A stretch of 41,249 bases of DNA from Bacteroidales bacterium (GCA_028706295.1 JAQWBQ010000029.1:1-41249), one strand, 5' to 3'. Shown: positions 26,002 to 34,430, numbered from the stretch's first letter. Program-made: numbers and translations. Notes: generated by a model not told the origin, from the letters alone.

Positions 26002-26003
26002 GA

Positions 26004-28085
26004 TTATTCAGCCTTCGGCTCTTCCTGAGGCGTGTCGAGATCGAGTTTCAGGGTTTCCTGAGCGGGCTTGGGTTCACGTGCCAGCTCTTCAGCCTTAACC
26101 ATGTCGGCCTTCAGGTTCGCGAGGGCATCGATATCGCCAAGTGTCGTCTTCTCCAGGTTATCCTTGAGTTTCTTAACGGCTTTCTTGGTATCCTTCTCCT
26201 TCTTCAGACCTGCTTTGGCCTCCTTGTTTTTCTCTGCATTCTGCGCATCCTGGTGGATCTTGCTGTGCGAAAGGATGATCTTCTTGTTATCTTTCGAAAA
26301 CTCGATAACCTTGAAATCGAGGGCTTCCTCGTCGCGGGCCTGGGTTCCGTCTTCCTTACCAAGATGACGCAAGGGGGCAAATCCTTCAACACCGTAAGGC
26401 AACGCCACGATGGCTCCCTTGTCGCTCATGCTCACGATGGTTCCGAGATGTACCGAACCTACGGCAAAAACGCTTTCGAACACATCCCACGGATTCTCCT
26501 CAAGTTGCTTGTGACCGAGGCTGAGCCTGCGGTTTTCCACGTCGACATCGAGTACGATCACGTCGATCGATTCCCCGATCTTGGTGAACTCAGCCGGATG
26601 CTTGATCTTCTTCGACCAGCTCAGGTCGGAAATGTGGATCAGTCCGTCGACGCCCTCCTCGAGTTCCACGAAAATACCAAAGTTCGTGAAGTTGCGGACG
26701 ATGGCCGAATGTTTCGATTTCAGCGGGTATTTTTCCTTGATGTTGGCCCACGGGTCGGGGATCAGTTGTTTGATGCCCATCGACATCTTGCGTTCCTCGC
26801 GGTCGAGGGTCAGGATCACGGCTTCCACCTCCTGTCCTACTTTAAGGAAATCGTGCGCAGTACGCAGGTGCTGTGACCATGACATCTCGGAAACGTGGAT
26901 CAGACCTTCGACTCCGGTGTTGATTTCAACGAAGGCGCCGTAATCGGCAATGACAACGACTTTACCTTTAACCTTGTCGCCGATCTTGAGGTTCGGATCC
27001 AGCGAATCCCACGGATGCGGGGTGAGCTGCTTCAGACCAAGCGCAATACGTTTCTTGTTTTCATCAAAATCGAGGATTACAACCTTGATCTTCTGATCGA
27101 GTTTCACGATCTCTTCCGGATGGTTGATACGTCCCCAGCTCAGGTCGGTGATGTGGATCAGACCGTCGACACCACCAAGGTCAACAAACACGCCATAGCT
27201 GGTGATGTTCTTGACGGTTCCTTCGAGGATCTGTCCCTTTTCAAGCTTCTTGATGATCTCTGCCTTCTGGGCTTCGAGTTCGTCTTCGATCAGAGCCTTA
27301 TGCGATACCACGACGTTCTTGTACTCGTGGTTGATCTTCACTACTTTGAATTCCATCACTTTGTCGACAAACACATCGTAGTCGCGGATGGGTTTCACAT
27401 CGATCTGTGAACCGGGGAGGAATGCCTCGATACCGAAGATATCAACAATGAGTCCGCCCTTGGTACGTGATTTTACATAACCCTTGATGATCTCCTGTTT
27501 TTCGTAAGCGTCGTTGATGCGTTCCCACGATTTCAGGATGCGTGCCTTTTTATGCGAGAGCAGCAACTGACCGCTGGTGTCTTCCTGGTTCTCGATATAA
27601 ACTTCTACCTTGTCACCGATTTTCAGATCGGGATTGTAGCGAAATTCATTGATCTGGATCACGCCGTCGCTCTTGAAGCCGATATTTACAATGACTTCAC
27701 GGTTGGTCATGGTGACGACAGTCCCTTCAATCACTTCATGATCCTGGATGGCCCGGAGGGTCTGGTCATAAGTGTCTTCGAGTTTGCGGCGTTCATCACT
27801 GGAGTAAACTTCATGTTTTTTGCCGATGGCGTCCCAGTCGAAATCTTTCAACGATTCTTTGTTGAAAACGACCCTTTTCTGCGGTGCCGGTTTTACAGGT
27901 GCGGGATCCGCGACAGGCTCTGCGGCGGGTTCTGCGACCACCGTGGTGGCAGGTTCGGCGGCAGGTTCGGGATCGGTTCCGGTTTTAACTTCTTCGGCGA
28001 CGATTTCCGGGGTTTCGTTTACAACGGGTTCAGCAATGGGTTCAACCGACTGTTCCGGACTGGCATTGGTTTCTTCAATATTCAT
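26004..28085 (-). CDS. rpsA: 30S ribosomal protein S1
   Basis: 693 codons from ATG at 28085. Six S1 RNA-binding domains are visible, opening with VIEGTVVTMTNREVIVNIG, IIKGYVKSRTKGGLIVDIFG, ILEGTVKNITSYGVFVDLGG, KVKGKVVVIADYGAFVEI, KHSAIVRNFTNFGIFVELEE and VHLGTIVSMSDKGAIVALPY. An N-terminal extension of about 70 residues is rich in Glu, Pro, Ala and Val, and a charged C-terminal tail ends in EEPKAE; both are typical of Bacteroidota S1. The protein binds mRNA on the small subunit and matters for initiation where Shine-Dalgarno sites are weak, as in this window. A strong promoter match precedes it. Confidence 0.96.
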   Translation of the reverse strand: MNIEETNASPEQSVEPIAEPVVNETPEIVAEEVKTGTDPEPAAEPATTVVAEPAAEPVADPAPVKPAPQKRVVFNKESLKDFDWDAIGKKHEVYSSDERRKLEDTYDQTLRAIQDHEVIEGTVVTMTNREVIVNIGFKSDGVIQINEFRYNPDLKIGDKVEVYIENQEDTSGQLLLSHKKARILKSWERINDAYEKQEIIKGYVKSRTKGGLIVDIFGIEAFLPGSQIDVKPIRDYDVFVDKVMEFKVVKINHEYKNVVVSHKALIEDELEAQKAEIIKKLEKGQILEGTVKNITSYGVFVDLGGVDGLIHITDLSWGRINHPEEIVKLDQKIKVVILDFDENKKRIALGLKQLTPHPWDSLDPNLKIGDKVKGKVVVIADYGAFVEINTGVEGLIHVSEMSWSQHLRTAHDFLKVGQEVEAVILTLDREERKMSMGIKQLIPDPWANIKEKYPLKSKHSAIVRNFTNFGIFVELEEGVDGLIHISDLSWSKKIKHPAEFTKIGESIDVIVLDVDVENRRLSLGHKQLEENPWDVFESVFAVGSVHLGTIVSMSDKGAIVALPYGVEGFAPLRHLGKEDGTQARDEEALDFKVIEFSKDNKKIILSHSKIHQDAQNAEKNKEAKAGLKKEKDTKKAVKKLKDNLEKTTLGDIDALANLKADMVKAEELAREPKPAQETLKLDLDTPQEEPKAE

Positions 28086-28199
28086 TCAAAAATTGCTTTG
28101 TGGATGCGGTATTCCCGCTATCCGGGTTAAACATTTTATGGATTGGACGGGATTTCGATAAAGAACGATACTCCTTTTTCACCCGACAAAAAAGGGCTG

Positions 28200-28230
28200 C
28201 AAAGGTACGAGGAATGTTTTTAATATACAA
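28200..28230 (-). promoter_or_regulatory. rpsA promoter, TTG-N20-TACCTTTG
   Basis: On the minus strand TACCTTTG (28200-28207) matches the Bacteroidota -7 consensus, and TTG (28228-28230) sits 20 nt upstream as the -33 element. This is the best two-part promoter in the window. It implies a leader of about 105-115 nt before the rpsA ATG, which could hold autoregulatory structure; I did not identify one. Confidence 0.7.
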
Positions 28231-28282
28231 CAAGCTATGATTTTACGAATCACGAAATATGTAATTCTCATCTCCGTTTCCT

Positions 28283-28290
28283 TACATTTG
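28283..28290 (+). promoter_or_regulatory. Candidate -7 box TACATTTG for the YchF-like gene
   Basis: An exact TAnnTTTG match 19 nt before the ATG at 28310. There is no clear -33 TTG. Confidence 0.45.
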
Positions 28291-28309
28291 CAGTTTAAAA
28301 CTTCAGAAG

Positions 28310-29401
28310 ATGTCACTCAAATGCGGGATCATCGGTTTGACCGGATCGGGAAAAACCACCCTTTTTAACTGTATCTCCAACAACCGTGCTGAGACGCACA
28401 GCGCGGCTTTCACGGGGAATAAATCGAACCTGGGAATTGTGAATGTTCCCGATCGTCGGCTGTATGAGATCGACGATCTGATCCATTCGGCACGGGTGGT
28501 TCATACTACCATCGAGATGGTCGATATTCCCGGGCTGACGAAAGGCGGCAGTCAGACCGAAGGCAACCGGTTTCTTTCCGACATCCGGAATGTGGATGCG
28601 CTCATCCATGTAATCCGTTGTTTCGACGATCCGCAGTTACCGCATCCCGAGGGTTCCGTCAACCCAATGCGCGACCGCGAAATCGTTGATCTGGAGCTTC
28701 AGATCAAGGACCTTGAATCGGTTGAAAAAAAAATCATCCGGTTGGATAAGATGGCCAAAACGGGCGACAAAGATGCCCGGCACGGCCTTGAGGTTTTAAA
28801 ATTGCTGAAGAACCATCTGGAATCGTTCCAGTCGGCCCGCACCGCCCCCATTGCGCCGGAAGATATCCGGTTTATCGACGACCTGTTTCTGCTCAGCTTC
28901 AAGCCGGTGATGTACGTTTGCAACGTCGATGATCCGTCGGCAACCCGGGGAAATGAATACTCCCGGAAATTCGTTGATGCCATCGCAGGGGAGGAAGCCG
29001 AGACGCTCGTTATCGCAGCCCGGATGGAATCGGAAATCGCGGAGCTGGAAAGCGCCGACGACCGTGAAATTTTCCTGGCCGACGCAGGTTTACCGGAGCC
29101 GGGTGTCAACCGCCTTGTCAGGGCAGCCTTTCACCTCCTTGATCTGCAATGTTTCTTCACAGCCGGGCCCAAGGAGGTTCGCGCGTGGACCATCAGAAAG
29201 GGGATGACGGCTCCGCAGGCTGCCGGCGTCATCCACAGCGACCTGGAACGGGGTTTCATCCGCGCCGAGGTGATAAAGTACGATGACTTTATCCGGCTGA
29301 AATCGGAGCATGCCTGCAAAGAACACGGGAAATTGATGGTGGAAGGTAAAAACTATGTGGTCGGCGACGGCGATATCTTACACATAAGATTTAATGTTTG
29401 A
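28310..29401 (+). CDS. ychF: YchF-like P-loop ATPase (Obg family), divergent form
   Basis: 363 codons from ATG at 28310. Family features are the N-terminal P-loop, the G3 region VDIPGLTKGG, DALIHVIRCFDDPQLPHPEG, a coiled-coil insertion, the nucleotide-specificity loop MYVCNVDDPS, and a C-terminal TGS/DUF933 domain (CFFTAGPKEVRAWTIRKGM, QAAGVIHSDLERGFIRAEVI). YchF prefers ATP and binds ribosomes. Two departures stand out: the P-loop is GLTGSGKTT instead of the usual GLPNVGKST, and the switch-II stretch KGGSQTEGNRFL is two residues shorter than the common KGAS-GEGLGN-FL. It may be a paralogue rather than the canonical YchF. It diverges from rpsA. Confidence 0.82.
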   Translation: MSLKCGIIGLTGSGKTTLFNCISNNRAETHSAAFTGNKSNLGIVNVPDRRLYEIDDLIHSARVVHTTIEMVDIPGLTKGGSQTEGNRFLSDIRNVDALIHVIRCFDDPQLPHPEGSVNPMRDREIVDLELQIKDLESVEKKIIRLDKMAKTGDKDARHGLEVLKLLKNHLESFQSARTAPIAPEDIRFIDDLFLLSFKPVMYVCNVDDPSATRGNEYSRKFVDAIAGEEAETLVIAARMESEIAELESADDREIFLADAGLPEPGVNRLVRAAFHLLDLQCFFTAGPKEVRAWTIRKGMTAPQAAGVIHSDLERGFIRAEVIKYDDFIRLKSEHACKEHGKLMVEGKNYVVGDGDILHIRFNV

Positions 29402-29403
29402 CA

Positions 29404-29438
29404 AAATTCCTATTGCCTATTGCCTATTGCCTAAACAA
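29404..29438. repeat. Word-repeat array J between convergent genes
   Basis: In-phase heptads aaattcc, then tattgcc three times, then taaacaa. On the minus strand the words read ggcaata, as in array F. The TAG stop of the LytTR gene (29431-29433) lies in the array, and the YchF stop is 2 nt to its left. Confidence 0.75.
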
Positions 29439-30189
29439 ATCTCGCGTAATTCTTCAGCTTTTCAAGAAAATCAGCTTTTTTTCTGACGGAGACCTCCACT
29501 TCGGTGTTGTCTTCGAGGATTATGGATCCACCTTTCCCTTTGACATATCGTTTCACGAACATCAGGTTGATCAGATGCTTGCTGTGAACCCGCGAAAAGG
29601 GCAGGTCTTCGAGGATCTTTTCGTAGGTGTTCAGGGGTTTTGATGCAACGAAACGCTGGCCGTTGATCATATAAAAGAGGGTGTACACGTCGCTTGCTTC
29701 GAGCCTGACAATATCGTTCAGCTTAACGATATTCAACCCGTCGGTGGAGGGTATGATGATCTTTTCATTCTTGCTGCGTAAACTGTCGCGCAAGATCCGC
29801 AAACGGTTATCGATCTCATCGACCTTTACATCTTTATAGCGGTCGATGGCGATGGTCAGCATTTCGAGGGTGACCGGTTTTACCAGATAATGCAACGCTG
29901 AGAATTCGAATGCCCTGACGGCATATTTATCGAAAGCTGTAATGAAGATCACCCTGAAATCCTTATACGACACCCGCTCAAAAACATCAAATCCTTCACC
30001 GTCGGGCATGTTGATATCGAGAAAGACCAGATCGGGTTTTACGGCATCAACCAGAAAAACAGCTTCACTGACATTGTTGGCAATTCCGGCGATCTCGATG
30101 TTCGGAAAATTCCCCTTCAACAATGATTGTAAGGCGACAATACTGGTTTTATCATCATCTACAAGCAGGGTAACGATCGTATTATCCAT
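29431..30189 (-). CDS. LytTR-type response regulator
   Basis: 252 codons from ATG at 30189. A receiver domain spans about 5-120: the acidic pocket LLVDDD, phospho-acceptor Asp58 in LVFLDINMPDG, the conserved Thr in IFITAFDKYAV and Lys in LVKPVT. A LytTR DNA-binding domain spans about 150-250 (GLNIVKLNDIVRLEASDVYT, FSRVHSKHLINLMFVKRY). Such regulators answer to membrane histidine kinases of the LytS or 5TM type, usually encoded next door. None is next to it here, so it is an orphan. It is convergent with the YchF-like gene and divergent from hydE. Confidence 0.92.
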   Translation of the reverse strand: MDNTIVTLLVDDDKTSIVALQSLLKGNFPNIEIAGIANNVSEAVFLVDAVKPDLVFLDINMPDGEGFDVFERVSYKDFRVIFITAFDKYAVRAFEFSALHYLVKPVTLEMLTIAIDRYKDVKVDEIDNRLRILRDSLRSKNEKIIIPSTDGLNIVKLNDIVRLEASDVYTLFYMINGQRFVASKPLNTYEKILEDLPFSRVHSKHLINLMFVKRYVKGKGGSIILEDNTEVEVSVRKKADFLEKLKNYARFV

Positions 30190-30263
30190 ATGATATTTCT
30201 GTTGATGTAAATCCTGTCCGGCATCACCTGTTCCGAAAACAATGGGTCATTCGGGAAAAATCG

Positions 30264-30271
30264 TAATTTTG
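30264..30271 (+). promoter_or_regulatory. Candidate -7 box TAATTTTG for hydE
   Basis: An exact TAnnTTTG match 56 nt before the ATG at 30327. The -33 element is not evident. Confidence 0.4.
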
Positions 30272-30326
30272 CTTAATAAACAAGATTACCGGTTTTTTGC
30301 TAAGATATTAAGATAATTTGTTCCTG

Positions 30327-31418
30327 ATGAGCTTTGTTGAAAAAATTTTTGAAAAAGCTGTTTTCTCCAGGGATGACCTGATTTTCCTGTTAAATACATT
30401 GGGGGACGAGCGGTTGCGGTTGTTTGAGATGGCCGCTGAAACAAAGGCCCGGTTCGTTGGCAGGAAAGTTTATTTCAGGGGGTTGCTGGAATATTCGAAC
30501 ACTTGTTCCAAGAATTGCTACTATTGCGGGATCCGTGCCGGGAACAAGCGCTATGTGCGTTACCGTATGACCGATTCCGAAGTCATGGAAGCGGTGCAGT
30601 ACGCGTATGTGAACCGGTTTGCTTCGATCGTCATCCAGTCGGGTGAGCAGAACAACCAGACCTTCACCCGGAAGATTGAAAAGTTACTCCGCGAAATCCA
30701 TGCGTCGACCAACGGCGAATTGCATGTAACGCTATCCCTGGGCGAACAGTCGGAAGAGACCTACCGGCGGTGGTTCGAAGCGGGCGCACACCGGTATCTC
30801 CTGCGCATCGAGGTATCGAATCCCGACCTCTACCTCAAACTTCATCCAAACACCCCCCGTCACAGTTACACGGCTCGGTTGAGCGCCCTCCGCACCCTGC
30901 GGTCGATCGGCTACCAGGTTGGTACGGGGGTGATGATCGGCCTCCCCTTTCAAACCATCGGCGACCTTGCCGATGACCTGCTGTTCTTCCGGGATTTTGA
31001 CATCGATATGGTCGGCATGGGACCGTATATCGAACATGAAGATACGCCCCTTTACCGCTACCGCGAAACCCTGCTGCCGCTCACAGGACGCTTTGACCTG
31101 TCGCTTAAAATGGTCGCCATCCTCCGCATCATGATGAAAGATATCAACATCGCTGCTACCACGGCCATGCAAACCATTGATCCGCAGGGCCGCGAAAAAG
31201 CGTTGCTTGCCGGGGCGAATGTCATCATGCCCAACCTGACCCCGGTCAGGTACCGGCAGGATTACCTGCTCTACGAAAATAAACCCTGTCTGGATGAAGA
31301 AGCATCAGCCTGCCAGACCTGCCTCGAAGCTCGCATCCGGATAGCCGGCGACACCATCGCCTACGGAGAGTGGGGCGATTCGAGGCACTTTCAGAAGCGA
31401 AGGACAATGGACAAGTGA
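30327..31418 (+). CDS. hydE: HydE, radical SAM maturase of [FeFe]-hydrogenase
   Basis: I start at ATG 30327 (MSFVEKIFEK); a TTG three codons upstream is less likely. 363 residues. The radical SAM cluster motif is Cys60-x3-Cys64-x2-Cys67 in YSNTCSKNCYYCGIR, followed by RYVRYRMTDSEVMEAV. HydE hallmarks include GTGVMIGLPFQTIGDLADDL, DIDMVGMGPYIEHEDTPL and ATTAMQTIDPQGREKALLAGA. C-terminal cysteines (ASACQTCLEARI) may hold a second cluster. HydE works with HydF and HydG to build the H-cluster; neither they nor a hydrogenase is in the window. The TGA stop and the last codons lie in word array K. Confidence 0.88.
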   Translation: MSFVEKIFEKAVFSRDDLIFLLNTLGDERLRLFEMAAETKARFVGRKVYFRGLLEYSNTCSKNCYYCGIRAGNKRYVRYRMTDSEVMEAVQYAYVNRFASIVIQSGEQNNQTFTRKIEKLLREIHASTNGELHVTLSLGEQSEETYRRWFEAGAHRYLLRIEVSNPDLYLKLHPNTPRHSYTARLSALRTLRSIGYQVGTGVMIGLPFQTIGDLADDLLFFRDFDIDMVGMGPYIEHEDTPLYRYRETLLPLTGRFDLSLKMVAILRIMMKDINIAATTAMQTIDPQGREKALLAGANVIMPNLTPVRYRQDYLLYENKPCLDEEASACQTCLEARIRIAGDTIAYGEWGDSRHFQKRRTMDK

Positions 31419-31510
31419 CAATTGATAATGGACAATTGAAAATGGAAAACGGTAAACGTCCTATTCGCTAATCCCTATTCGCTATTCGCTAATTTGAATT
31501 ATTTCGAATG
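31406..31510. repeat. Word-repeat array K, from hydE stop to rlmD start
   Basis: Fifteen consecutive 7-nt words keep one register: aatggac, aagtgac, aattgat, aatggac, aattgaa, aatggaa, aacggta, aacgtcc, tattcgc, taatccc, tattcgc, tattcgc, taatttg, aattatt, tcgaatg. The second word contains the hydE TGA and the last contains the rlmD ATG. Words of the second half are reverse complements of those in array G. Confidence 0.85.
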
Positions 31511-32935
31511 AAATCCTCCTCCTCCCCGATAATCCTTGAAAATGTGGAGATCCTCGACGCCGGCTCCGAGGGGATGTCGATCGCACGGATCAATGATCAG
31601 GTGATCTTTGTACCATTCGTAGTTCCGGGGGATGTGGCCGATCTGCAAATCACCGCAAAAAAAAGAAGGTATCTCGAGGGCCGGGCTGTCCGTTTGCGAA
31701 TCCCTTCGCCCTGGCGTATCGAACCCCATTGTGTCCATTTCGGCATCTGTGGGGGATGCAGGTGGCAGAACATGACGTATGAAAGGCAATTGTACTATAA
31801 ACAAAAACAGGTTTACGACAATCTGACCCGGATCGGAAAGATAGATGCACCTGAAATCTTACCGATCCTCCCATCACCGGTCACGCAATATTACCGGAAC
31901 AAACTCGACTTCACCTTTTCCAATCACCGGTGGTTCACTGAACCCGTCAAACCGGACGACGACACGTCGACTCATTACAATGCCCTGGGATTTCATGTTC
32001 CCCGTTTCTTCGATAAGGTGGTCGACATCCGGGAATGTTTTCACCAGAAAGATCCTTCAAACGCCATCCGAAATGAATTGAGGTCGTATGCAGAGGCGCA
32101 TCAACTCCCGTTTTACGATGTCAGAAAATGGGAAGGGCTGATGCGCAACCTGATCATCCGCGACACCCTTTCGGGCGGGCTCATGGTTATCCTCGTTTTT
32201 CATCATGAAGATCCGGCTATCGGTCTGATGATCGACCACCTGACTAAAAAATTCCCGCAGATCACGAGTCTGTTTTATGTGATCAACCCGAAGAAGAACG
32301 ATTCCCTGAACGACCTCGAATTCAGACATGCAGCAGGCGAACCTTACATTACCGAAATCCTGCCGCCATACCGGGATGGATATCCGGATATCTCCTACCG
32401 CATCGGTCCCGCCTCTTTTTTCCAGACCAACAGTCTGCAGGCAGTCAACCTGTACCGCACTGTGGCCGGATTCGCAGATCTGACGGGCGTCGAAGCCGTG
32501 TACGATCTTTATACCGGTACCGGCACCATCGCCAACTACCTCGCTCCTTATGCACAGCACGTGACGGGTATTGAGTCGGTGGAACCGGCAGTTGCTGATG
32601 CCATTCTGAATTCAAAGCTTAACCGGATCCAAAACACAACCTTCATCGCCGGTGAGGCTGAAAAGATACTCGACGACAGGTTCCTGGCGCAGCACGGCAG
32701 TCCCGATATCATCATCACCGATCCTCCCCGAAACGGAATGCATGAAAAAGTAGTCCGGACGATCCTGCAGATCCGACCGGAAAAAGTGGTGTACGTCAGC
32801 TGCAATCCGGCGACGCAGGCCCGTGATCTGGCTTTAATGAGCCCTTCCTATCACCTCGTGAAATGTCAGCCCGTCGACATGTTCCCCCACACCCAGCATG
32901 TTGAGAATGTCGCCCTGCTCCATAAAATTAAGTGA
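31508..32935 (+). CDS. rlmD: 23S rRNA (uracil-C5)-methyltransferase, RlmD/RumA family
   Basis: 475 codons from ATG at 31508. An N-terminal TRAM domain (about 8-65, ILENVEILDAGSEGMSIARI) is followed by four cluster cysteines: Cys75, Cys81 and Cys84 in PHCVHFGICGGC, and Cys177 in DIRECF. This is the pattern of the Fe-S-containing RumA group. The SAM-dependent methylase core has YDLYTGTGTIANYL, the motif TDPPRNGMH, the catalytic nucleophile Cys432 in YVSCNPATQARDL, and the general-base glutamate in HVENVALL. It methylates a uracil in 23S rRNA, usually U1939; RlmCD-type dual specificity cannot be excluded. Confidence 0.9.
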   Translation: MKSSSSPIILENVEILDAGSEGMSIARINDQVIFVPFVVPGDVADLQITAKKRRYLEGRAVRLRIPSPWRIEPHCVHFGICGGCRWQNMTYERQLYYKQKQVYDNLTRIGKIDAPEILPILPSPVTQYYRNKLDFTFSNHRWFTEPVKPDDDTSTHYNALGFHVPRFFDKVVDIRECFHQKDPSNAIRNELRSYAEAHQLPFYDVRKWEGLMRNLIIRDTLSGGLMVILVFHHEDPAIGLMIDHLTKKFPQITSLFYVINPKKNDSLNDLEFRHAAGEPYITEILPPYRDGYPDISYRIGPASFFQTNSLQAVNLYRTVAGFADLTGVEAVYDLYTGTGTIANYLAPYAQHVTGIESVEPAVADAILNSKLNRIQNTTFIAGEAEKILDDRFLAQHGSPDIIITDPPRNGMHEKVVRTILQIRPEKVVYVSCNPATQARDLALMSPSYHLVKCQPVDMFPHTQHVENVALLHKIK

Positions 32936-32979
32936 ACCCCGGTAGATCATCGCATCGCTGTTCCACCTTACGTGTCGGT

Positions 32980-33507
32980 TCACCCGCGATCAGTGAAGTC
33001 AGCAATTTTTTTCAGCAGGATTTCGGTCAGTTGTTGGGGTGAAAACGCACCGGCATCGATGATGATATCAGCCTGACCGTAAAAAAACTCGCGTTCGGCC
33101 AGTTGCTCGCTGATTTTCTCGGGAAGGGATTCAGGATCAAGATCCTTCAGTATTGGTCTCTTTTTCCTCAGGTTTTGCAACCGTTCGGCCAGCATTCCGG
33201 CAGGCCACCGGATGTAGACCGCGATCCCGTGTTCCCGGATAAACTTCATATTATCGAAAAAACAGGGCGTACCTCCGCCCGTTGAGATCAGCACATCGTC
33301 GAACGCCCCGGTCTCATGTAAAAGGTCGCGTTCCATACTCCGGAATAAGTTCTCATCGTATTTATCAAAAAAATCGAGAATGCTGATCCGGTACCGTTCT
33401 TCGAAATGGTGGTCGAGGTCGAGAAATTGAAAACCAAGGCAGGAGGCAAGGTTTTTACCGACGGTTGATTTTCCCGACCCCATGTAGCCGATAAGGTAAA
33501 TGCGCAT
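32980..33507 (-). CDS. aroK: Shikimate kinase
   Basis: 175 codons from ATG at 33507. It is the usual length for a shikimate kinase: Walker A GYMGSGKSTVGKNLA (residues 8-22), the shikimate-binding DLDHHFE acidic segment, STGGGTPC (Walker-B-like glycine loop), and a LID region with RKKRPIL and the conserved arginine. It phosphorylates shikimate in the chorismate pathway in the cytosol. Chorismate also feeds MqnA, encoded about 5.5 kb away. It is divergent from the DUF1573-yajC operon and convergent with rlmD, 44 nt separating the coding regions. Confidence 0.94.
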   Translation of the reverse strand: MRIYLIGYMGSGKSTVGKNLASCLGFQFLDLDHHFEERYRISILDFFDKYDENLFRSMERDLLHETGAFDDVLISTGGGTPCFFDNMKFIREHGIAVYIRWPAGMLAERLQNLRKKRPILKDLDPESLPEKISEQLAEREFFYGQADIIIDAGAFSPQQLTEILLKKIADFTDRG

Positions 33508-33533
33508 GGATGTAAAAGTATAAAGATTTTTCC

Positions 33534-33541
33534 TACCTTTG
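33534..33541 (+). promoter_or_regulatory. Candidate -7 box TACCTTTG for the DUF1573-yajC-ybbR-coaE operon
   Basis: An exact TAnnTTTG match 22 nt before the DUF1573 ATG; the leader would be about 15 nt. A -33 TTG is not evident. Confidence 0.5.
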
Positions 33542-33563
33542 CAGCCTTAAAGTTGCTTTCCGG

Positions 33564-34046
33564 ATGAAGTGTAAAAAGCTGACATTGATCCTGTTTTTAG
33601 CCGTTTCCTTATCGCTCCCCGGATGCGGTGACCGCAACACAGACGGGCAGGAGGAGATTCCGGCCGATGTAGTTAACAATCCGAATACTGCCAGCGGCAA
33701 GGGAGACCGAAGCATCCTGCCACAGATCACCTTTGAAGAGACCGAGCATGATTTCGGGAAGATCCTTGAAGGAGAATCGGTTGCGATTTCCTTCCATTTC
33801 ACCAATACCGGCAAGTCGGATCTGATCATCGCCGAAGTAAGCACCTCCTGCGGGTGCACGGTTCCCTCCTACCCCAAAACCCCCATTCGTCCGGGTGAAA
33901 AAGGCGAGGTGAAGGTATCGTTCAACAGCAACGGACGCCGTGGATTCCAGTCGAAGAATGTTCTGGTGGTTGCCAACACCCAACCCAACACCACCATGCT
34001 CAGAATTAAAGCCCAGGTAGTCAACCCACGCGGTGGCAACCAATAA
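33564..34046 (+). CDS. DUF1573 domain lipoprotein
   Basis: 160 codons from ATG at 33564. A lipoprotein signal (LILFLAVSLSLPGC, Cys at about 21) is followed by one DUF1573 domain: FEETEHDFGKILEGESVAISFHF, TNTGKSDLIIAEVSTSCGCT, YPKTPIRPGEKGEVKVSFNS and the terminal strand TTMLRIKAQV. DUF1573 is an ASH-like immunoglobulin fold abundant in Bacteroidota; its role is unknown. In many Bacteroidota it heads the same row of genes seen here (yajC, ybbR-like, coaE). Its TAA stop touches word array L. Confidence 0.88.
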   Translation: MKCKKLTLILFLAVSLSLPGCGDRNTDGQEEIPADVVNNPNTASGKGDRSILPQITFEETEHDFGKILEGESVAISFHFTNTGKSDLIIAEVSTSCGCTVPSYPKTPIRPGEKGEVKVSFNSNGRRGFQSKNVLVVANTQPNTTMLRIKAQVVNPRGGNQ

Positions 34047-34049
34047 ATC

Positions 34050-34084
34050 AATCATAAATCGTAAATCATAAATCGTAAATATGG
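34050..34084. repeat. Word-repeat array L, directly before the yajC start
   Basis: Five in-phase heptads: aatcata, aatcgta, aatcata, aatcgta, aatatgg. The last word contains the yajC ATG. Confidence 0.75.
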
Positions 34085-34410
34085 AAATCATTTTAAACAT
34101 GCTTCTCATGGCGCCTCAGGGCCAGGGTGCCCAGCAAAACGGGTGGTGGTCGTTTCTGCCACTGTTACTGATCATCGTGGTGTTCTATTTCTTTTTTATC
34201 CGTCCGCAGATGAAGCGGTCGAAAGATCAGAAGAAATTCAAAGAAAACCTGCAAAAAGGTCAGAAGATCATCACCATCGGCGGCATCCATGGCCGGATTG
34301 TCGAAATGCAGGAAACAACCGTGACCATTGAAGTAGAGAACAACGTCAGGTTACGGGTTGAAAAATCTGCCATTGCGATGGATAACACCCAAACCATCGA
34401 GAACAAATAA
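34081..34410 (+). CDS. yajC: YajC, accessory subunit of the Sec translocon
   Basis: 109 codons from ATG at 34081. A single membrane segment (WWSFLPLLLIIVVFYFFFIRPQ) is followed by the family hallmark RPQMKRSKDQKKFKENLQKG and a small beta-rich cytosolic domain (IITIGGIHGRIVEMQETTVTIEVENNV). YajC joins SecD, SecF and YidC in the holo-translocon. A yidC homologue lies about 5 kb away in the same window. The start codon is the last word of repeat array L. Confidence 0.94.
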   Translation: MEIILNMLLMAPQGQGAQQNGWWSFLPLLLIIVVFYFFFIRPQMKRSKDQKKFKENLQKGQKIITIGGIHGRIVEMQETTVTIEVENNVRLRVEKSAIAMDNTQTIENK

Positions 34411-34430
34411 ATCAGGAAAAACATCACAAC

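Noticed and set aside
26253-27410. Long plus-strand frames opposite rpsA
   Set aside because: They mirror the repeated S1 domains and have no family features; rpsA explains the region.
32933-32982. TGAACC and GGTTCA arms between rlmD and aroK as a terminator
   Set aside because: The arms are six bases long around a loop of about 38 nt with no T tract, so a terminator is unlikely.
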